From: a virus
Length of the DNA: 29,141 nucleotides
Virus record (IMG/VR): IMGVR_UViG_3300020473_000097
Span: 1 to 29,141 of that record
Direction: 5' to 3' (one strand)
The translations under genes were made by a program, and so were the position numbers. Within the stretch, counting starts at the first letter, position 1. The number at the start of each line of letters is the position of its first letter. The notes under the pieces are model-generated. The model had not been told where the DNA came from. It searched no databases and saw only the letters and a program-made list of their open reading frames with translations. Shown in pieces: positions 24,152 through 29,141 of this stretch.

Positions 24152-24345
24152 TATTTTTCTCTCCCCATTAATTCTTGTAATTTGTCATTGAACGTTGCCA
24201 TAAATTCGTGATCTTCATCTGAGTGTGGATCAGGTGGAAAGTCAGGCTTAAAACTAATGACGTGATCAAAAGTTGCTGGTATATCTTCATAATTTGTGTA
24301 TGTGACGACTTCACGGTTTACCATAATTTTAAATTCACCTTGCAT
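24151..24345 (-). CDS. Small acidic protein between spike and PAAR genes, 64 aa
   Basis: It begins MQGEFKIMVNREVVTYTNYE, followed by IPATFDHVISFKPDFPPDPHS and an acidic helix ending MGREK. It overlaps the spike gene stop and the PAAR start by one base each, so all three are likely translated together. AGGGAG lies about 10 bases before the ATG. I know of small genes in this position in marine T4-like phages but no function. A role in spike or tip assembly is inferred from position alone. The many His/Asp/Glu residues (PHSDEDHE) might bind metal, which is a guess. Confidence 0.82.
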   Translation of the reverse strand: MQGEFKIMVNREVVTYTNYEDIPATFDHVISFKPDFPPDPHSDEDHEFMATFNDKLQELMGREK

Positions 24346-26651
24346 TACTTGTCTGCTCCCTGACCAAATTTACTTTTGCCCAAACCTTTCGATTGGAAAT
24401 TTTTCCAAGATGGTTTTTTAACTCCACTTACTGCTCCAATGCTTGGTTTGGAAAATCCAGGTTTCACATTGCCTGTACCTACATCAGCAGTATCTCCGCC
24501 GGCGGTCGCACCGCCACCTCCACTGTATGGTGCTGTCTTACCACCTGTGCTTGATTCATTGCCTTCTCTGTCTGTAGACTCTCTACTAAATCTTGCTCGG
24601 TCTGAGTTTTCATGCTGTTGATATGGTTCATGAGTAGGCACACGTTTAGACACTGACACAATTATTAAATTGCCACCACTGTCAACTCTTGCCTGTACAG
24701 CACCGTCTGCCTTTTGATATGGATAATCAATCGCTTTGCCTGTTTCCGGATCGTTGGGCAATGCATCTGGCAGAATGTGTGTTGTAAGACCGTCAATTGG
24801 ATCAGCATTTTTGGCAGGAGTAACTAATGACAATGCTGTTGAATCTCCATCTGACTCATCTTTGTACACAGAATTTTTTGGAAACACAATATCGTTTGTG
24901 CCATCCAAGAATGAATCTGAAGCCACAGCACCTCCTGCCACTGTAAGCACACTTGATGCAGTATTACTGCCACCTTGTAAATCAATAATACCACCTACAT
25001 CAACATTGTAGTCTGTTCCTGCAAAGGCATTATAATCTGTTGCCGCCACGACATTTACATCTCTACCACCAAACATTGAAAGGTCTTGATCTGCTCTTAT
25101 ACCCACTTGATGTGCTAATAATGATATTGTTTTGTTGTCGGTCTTTTTTGCTTCAATGTTAATGTCATCATCTGCATACAATTCAAATTTGGATTGTGTT
25201 TCAACATTAATTTTGTCTGCAGAAAATATCTGCGTATCGCCACGTGCTATAATATTAAGATCATCTAATGCTTCTATGTTGACATTACTTGTTAAAGTAT
25301 CACCTGTGTTTGCTTCATTTCCTGCAAGTATGTCTATGTCACCAGTTGCTGTAATTTTAATTCCTTTACGTTTAATAATTTCTTTGTTACCATCTTCTCT
25401 CGAATCACCTGTACCAACCTGATTGGTTCTAATATGTATTTCTCCTCGGTCAGCATTAATTTTTGTGTTGTTGAAAGAAAGTATTTCAACATTACCACTG
25501 CTTGAATTATCTGGCTGATCCACAAGGAATTTGTCTTTCCTTTGTACAGCACTTTCAATACGCACTCTTCCTGTGATGTTGTCTTTGCCACTTACTATTC
25601 CAGTTGCTTTGATGTTTACATTTCTGCCTGCTTCTAAATTAAAATCTCTGTCTGCAAAGAAATTCATGTCAACAGCAGATCTAACACTGATACTGTCTGA
25701 TCCAAATATATCAATTTTTCCGTCCCGTGATAATTCAATCCATGCTTTTCCAGTTGAGTTTGATATGTACACAATGTCTTCTGTGTCATGTAGTAAAATT
25801 TGGTTTCCACTTCTTGTTCTTAGTTTAATCATTTCATTAGTGGGTTTGTCACCGGTTCCTACTCCGCCAGGCACCACTTCACCATCATCCATTATGAATT
25901 GATGTCCTCCAAGTCTTGAATTCTGTCCGTCACCGTGTGGATTGGTTGCTTGACTTCCCTTTTTTGCTACTTTTTGGCCATCTTGTGCTAATGGACCTGG
26001 TGTGGCTATTCCAAATGCTTGACTGGGTGACTCTCGCCTTGCAGATGATGTGGTAGTGCCTCTTACGTTGTCTGCTAACAGACCTGATATCACCAGTGAA
26101 TTTGAAAAAACTTTGTTTGTTGGTTTTGTTGTGCCAGTGTAATTTGGATTGTTTGGATTACTCTTGTTTATTTCGCCTGTTGGTAGTAGTGTGGCACCTT
26201 CAAATTCATCACCACCCGTCACATTGCCAACATCAGAAAATCCACCACCAGGTACCATATTGTTAATTTGTTGATCTGGAATCACTGCGAACCAATATGC
26301 ATTATTCATATTGCCATCTGCAAAAGTGACTAATACTCTGGTGTCAATATCCACAGTTGGAAACCACATACCATATGATTTTTGTGTATCTTTAAAGTCT
26401 TCTGAGTCATTATTATATCGCAAAGGTGTTTGTCCCCAAAAAGGTGACGCATATCTGCATGATAGGTAATTGTTGATGTTGTCCTGATCAGGTCCTGACA
26501 ATGAAGGAATGTACACTAAAATATTTCCCATGCGTTGTGGATCGTTAATTTCTTTTACTATACCAATGTATGGACCTGCATTGTTTGGTGCATCCATGTC
26601 TTTTTTCAAATTTGCATTTGGTCCTAATCTTGATCTCGAATCAATCGGCAT
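24345..26651 (-). CDS. 5: Baseplate central spike protein gp5-like, no lysozyme domain
   Basis: gp5 trimers form the central needle under the hub. Residues about 27-125 match the gp5 N-terminal OB-fold (GPYIGIVKEINDPQRMG, later YGMWFPTVDIDTRVLVTFAD and YWFAVIP). From about residue 285 the C-terminal part follows: LRTRSGNQILLHDTEDIVYI, then WIELSRDGKIDIFG and many short alternating strands rich in Asp/Asn (for instance FADRDFNLEAGRNVNI), the triple beta-helix pattern shared with VgrG. The last 120 residues are Gly/Ser/Lys-rich and look disordered. T4 gp5 has a T4-lysozyme domain between these parts; here the linker (about 130-285) is Gly/Asn/Thr-rich without a lysozyme-like Glu-x8-Asp-x5-Thr triad. 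AGGAAG at 26659-26664 lies 7 bases before the ATG. Confidence 0.92.
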   Translation of the reverse strand: MPIDSRSRLGPNANLKKDMDAPNNAGPYIGIVKEINDPQRMGNILVYIPSLSGPDQDNINNYLSCRYASPFWGQTPLRYNNDSEDFKDTQKSYGMWFPTVDIDTRVLVTFADGNMNNAYWFAVIPDQQINNMVPGGGFSDVGNVTGGDEFEGATLLPTGEINKSNPNNPNYTGTTKPTNKVFSNSLVISGLLADNVRGTTTSSARRESPSQAFGIATPGPLAQDGQKVAKKGSQATNPHGDGQNSRLGGHQFIMDDGEVVPGGVGTGDKPTNEMIKLRTRSGNQILLHDTEDIVYISNSTGKAWIELSRDGKIDIFGSDSISVRSAVDMNFFADRDFNLEAGRNVNIKATGIVSGKDNITGRVRIESAVQRKDKFLVDQPDNSSSGNVEILSFNNTKINADRGEIHIRTNQVGTGDSREDGNKEIIKRKGIKITATGDIDILAGNEANTGDTLTSNVNIEALDDLNIIARGDTQIFSADKINVETQSKFELYADDDINIEAKKTDNKTISLLAHQVGIRADQDLSMFGGRDVNVVAATDYNAFAGTDYNVDVGGIIDLQGGSNTASSVLTVAGGAVASDSFLDGTNDIVFPKNSVYKDESDGDSTALSLVTPAKNADPIDGLTTHILPDALPNDPETGKAIDYPYQKADGAVQARVDSGGNLIIVSVSKRVPTHEPYQQHENSDRARFSRESTDREGNESSTGGKTAPYSGGGGATAGGDTADVGTGNVKPGFSKPSIGAVSGVKKPSWKNFQSKGLGKSKFGQGADK

Positions 26652-26658
26652 AATTTAT

Positions 26659-26664
26659 CTTCCT
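26659..26664 (-). promoter_or_regulatory. Strong ribosome-binding site of the spike gene
   Basis: AGGAAG overlaps the TAG stop of the hub gene and lies 7 bases before the spike ATG. This arrangement lets a terminating ribosome re-initiate. Confidence 0.65.
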
Positions 26665-28828
26665 ATCTTGGTGCAACATACTTAGGTATGTAACCTTTCA
26701 CAGCCTTTTCCTCACTGGCATCACTGCTGAATACTTTTTTCACAGTTCTGAATATATCACTGACAGACACACCTGTGGCTTGAGAATTTTGATTTTTGAC
26801 ACGGACACCCTGTAAAGATTGTGTGAACAGTCCGTTTTCAAACACATTGCTTACCTGTAATAATCTGTACACACCACTAAAGACTGCTTTTTTGGTCACA
26901 GGCGTATATCCTTTTGCTTGATCAATATCTCCACGTGCTGGCTGTTTGAAATTCACGTTGACATATACCATTCCATCTGTGCTACCCAAATCAGTTTCAT
27001 TCTGCACAAACTGTTGCCCCATTTTTTGACCATCATTGAAATATTCTTTGGTTAAAATGTAAACTGGATCACCTATTATTGCAAGATCCAACTCGATCAA
27101 ATCAGCGGCAGGATCGGCAAGTATGTCAGCCAAATGCTTTGCACGAATTACATTTTTACTGCTATTGTCAATTGGATCATCTTTAACATCATCTGCCGGT
27201 TTGATAACCACAGGATTAACTTCTTCTCTGTTAAAACCTTGCATAGCAATTTTGCCTTTGCCATCAACAAATAAATTGTCTGTCACAAGTGTAAAAAAAT
27301 TTGCTAGAGCACTAGACCGCGGACCTATCCCACCGCCTTGCGGTTTGTCTTTATTTTCTGCTTTTGCCTGATTAGCGTACATTTGTGCGGCCTGATAAAA
27401 TAATGCATTGTATTTTATTCTAAAGTCAATAATATCATCATTTTTTCCTGTGTACAAATAATCATATGTCCTTGTAATATCATAACCATTAATATTCGCA
27501 TGGGTGTCAGTAATCAATAAATTTGCATCAATTGTTGATTTGTGTATCATGTATTTTACTTTATATGCTGGGGAGTTGCCTCCATTCTCTGGTCTAATTA
27601 TTTCAATCTGTGGAACAATTTGATACCAATCAACTTTACCGTTGGTTATTGCTCCATCTCGTACAAATTTATTTCCTTTGGCATCTTCTTCAAATATTTT
27701 TGTGCAATACTCAGAATTGAGCATCACCTTGTCTAAAATACCTAAAATATCTTCACCACGCTGAAATTTCATACCCCTAGTTGCAACTGAATAATCAGTT
27801 TTAGGATCAAATGCAGTATCACCAGTTTTGGTTATTGGTCTTGACAGTATTTTTTCTTGGCCATCTACTTCTTTTCTAAGTTCTATTTCGTTTGGAAATA
27901 ATGCTTGATCTGCCTTAGATGATGACATTCTTTGTTCAATTAGTTGTGCTTCACTTTCTAATTGATTTATTTCTGATTGCGTAAAATTATCTCTTTCAGT
28001 GGTTTCTATTGTTCCTTCTCGTAGATTTGGATTTGCTGGTTTGGCAACTGGCGCTTTGATACTTTGCACTTTCGGATTGTCTAAAGATGTTGCCACAAAT
28101 CCCATTGGTACATTCACAAGATCTTCATTCATTTGTATTTCATATACGTTAGGAGTTTGAATATTTTCTTTTGTAGCATACTCTGACTCGTGTGCAGTCA
28201 ATCTATCGGCAAAATCTTTTAGTTCACCTAATTTGGACATGTTCACTGTGTTTGCAATTTTACTGTAGGCAATGCTGTCCATCGTTGCCATTGCATTATA
28301 AGGAATAAAAGATAAATCATAAGTAGCCCCACTTGCATTAACTTCAAAATCACAGGCAACTATTTTGATTGGTATATGTTTAATAAGATCACTTGATGCT
28401 CCAGAATTAGCATCATTTTTAAAATTGTGATCAGTGCTCGGTTGAAAATGTATGCTTATCAAATAAGGCGCTTGTAGATAGTTTGTGCCAAAACCTGCTG
28501 ATCTTGCCGCCGCTTGAAGATCCTCGAGAAAAACCATACTGAATGGTTCGAAAATTTCCATTGATCCTTTTGTTGTATTGCTTGTCCTTGTCTTCCTGTT
28601 GTATGCCATTATTGAATCAATCTCTAATCGATTTACAACATAATCTAGGTTGGTTGCCCCTCCAACACGTTTGGAATTTCCACCTGTTCCAGCAGTTTTA
28701 AGCACAACATGATTCTGCAAATTAAAGCCTGATCTGTATGCTCTATTGTATTCCAATTGGCCCAATGCTTTTAATGAGATTGTGTAAGTGTAGCCTCTAA
28801 AATTATGAAGAATATTTTCCGTTACCAT
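26663..28828 (-). CDS. Baseplate hub protein, gp27-like by position
   Basis: This is a 721-aa soluble protein without signal or membrane segments. It opens with YTYTISLKALGQLEYNRAYRS; residues about 90-130 hold EIFEPFSMVFLEDLQ and YLQAPYLISIHF. Next comes a conserved-looking strand region (HIPIKIVACDFEVNASG), then a long charged linker. The C-terminal third has TRTYDYLYTGKNDDIIDF and ends in FSGVYRLLQVSNVFENG, a pattern also seen at the ends of phage hub proteins. It sits immediately before the gp5-like spike, the place of the gp27-type hub. That identity is inferred; T4 gp27 is only about 390 aa, so this protein is either much enlarged or a different hub component. The start lies 2 bases after the previous stop and has no clear Shine-Dalgarno, which suggests coupling. 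Confidence 0.72.
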   Translation of the reverse strand: MVTENILHNFRGYTYTISLKALGQLEYNRAYRSGFNLQNHVVLKTAGTGGNSKRVGGATNLDYVVNRLEIDSIMAYNRKTRTSNTTKGSMEIFEPFSMVFLEDLQAAARSAGFGTNYLQAPYLISIHFQPSTDHNFKNDANSGASSDLIKHIPIKIVACDFEVNASGATYDLSFIPYNAMATMDSIAYSKIANTVNMSKLGELKDFADRLTAHESEYATKENIQTPNVYEIQMNEDLVNVPMGFVATSLDNPKVQSIKAPVAKPANPNLREGTIETTERDNFTQSEINQLESEAQLIEQRMSSSKADQALFPNEIELRKEVDGQEKILSRPITKTGDTAFDPKTDYSVATRGMKFQRGEDILGILDKVMLNSEYCTKIFEEDAKGNKFVRDGAITNGKVDWYQIVPQIEIIRPENGGNSPAYKVKYMIHKSTIDANLLITDTHANINGYDITRTYDYLYTGKNDDIIDFRIKYNALFYQAAQMYANQAKAENKDKPQGGGIGPRSSALANFFTLVTDNLFVDGKGKIAMQGFNREEVNPVVIKPADDVKDDPIDNSSKNVIRAKHLADILADPAADLIELDLAIIGDPVYILTKEYFNDGQKMGQQFVQNETDLGSTDGMVYVNVNFKQPARGDIDQAKGYTPVTKKAVFSGVYRLLQVSNVFENGLFTQSLQGVRVKNQNSQATGVSVSDIFRTVKKVFSSDASEEKAVKGYIPKYVAPR

Positions 28829-28830
28829 GA

Positions 28831-29141
28831 CTAAACTTTATAATTACTTCCGATACGGTTTCTATATAAATCTCGTGCCTTTGATTCAGTACTGGACATT
28901 ATCCTAGCAGGATCCTGCACTGACACTCCTTCTATAGATTCTTTGGCATCGAAAAAGTTTACTGCTCCTGAAGATCCTTTGTAGTTTGGTTGACTGAATG
29001 TTGGAGTAACACTTGCACCGCCACCATTGCCGGCACCTGGCAGTCCGCCCAAGTTGACGCCAGTGACTTCACTTAAAACATTAAATCCATTGCTGTTAGT
29101 AAGATCACCAACAGCATCACTGACTGGATTAAGATTAGGAC
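28831..29141 (-). CDS. 3' end of an unidentified virion gene (5' end beyond window)
   Basis: The minus-strand frame is open from the right edge to TAG at 28831, giving 102 visible residues and no start. The visible part begins NLNPVSDAVGDL, passes through a Gly-rich hinge (GLPGAGNGGG) and ends in a charged stretch with RDLYRNRIGSNYKV. A TTG at 29052 could be mistaken for a start, but the frame continues upstream without a stop, so it is internal. There is no recognisable domain. Its place before the hub gene suggests a baseplate or tail-assembly protein. Confidence 0.75.
   Translation of the reverse strand, partial: PNLNPVSDAVGDLTNSNGFNVLSEVTGVNLGGLPGAGNGGGASVTPTFSQPNYKGSSGAVNFFDAKESIEGVSVQDPARIMSSTESKARDLYRNRIGSNYKV

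Noticed and set aside
1-29141. tRNA genes, insertion sequences, attachment sites and host metabolic genes
   Set aside because: Nothing resembling a cloverleaf, terminal inverted repeats with a transposase, or an integrase was seen; coding is almost continuous and structural. No genome-wide scan could be run.

Overview
The window is a stretch of structural genes from a tailed, contractile-tail phage of the T4-like myovirus group. The gene content and AT-rich composition fit the marine branch (cyanophage or pelagiphage type). The sequence does not name the host. Every gene I can support lies on the minus strand, so the genes are transcribed from right to left.

Right third (about 23,388-29,141), the baseplate hub and spike cluster. 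In order of transcription it holds: the 3' end of an unidentified gene; a 721-aa protein placed where T4-like phages carry the gp27-type hub; a 768-aa gp5-like spike protein with the N-terminal OB-fold and C-terminal beta-helix but no lysozyme domain; a 64-aa conserved-looking small protein; a 95-aa PAAR spike-tip protein; and gp25, the sheath-initiator wedge protein.

Middle (4,792-23,387). A 57-bp gap holds an exact copy of the T4-type late promoter TATAAATA. It precedes gp6, the wedge protein that joins wedges into the baseplate ring. The gp6 stop overlaps the start of a single 15-kb gene for a 5,007-aa protein, which fills more than half the window. This giant sits where T4 has gp7. It is built from recognisable modules: an N-terminal cupredoxin-like domain with a complete set of type 1 copper ligands, seven FG-GAP-like repeats that predict a beta-propeller, a YHYH domain bracketed by two GxGYT motifs, three tandem beta modules and several GDGST modules.

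Left part (1-4,774), the fibre region. A 43-aa gene resembles the N-terminus of the gene that follows it. Then come a 203-aa virion protein, a 694-aa tail-fibre protein, a 166-aa Fe(II)/2-oxoglutarate oxygenase, a 189-aa unknown and the 5' part of a second fibre protein paralogous to the 694-aa one.

Spacing is extremely tight. Six junctions share one base (TAATG) and the rest are separated by 2-57 bp, so the set probably works as one or two long late messages with translational coupling. Together the genes encode the spike, hub, wedge ring, a very large peripheral baseplate component and the fibres attached to it. The embedded oxygenase is the only enzyme-like gene. I saw no tRNA, CRISPR array, insertion sequence or integration site.
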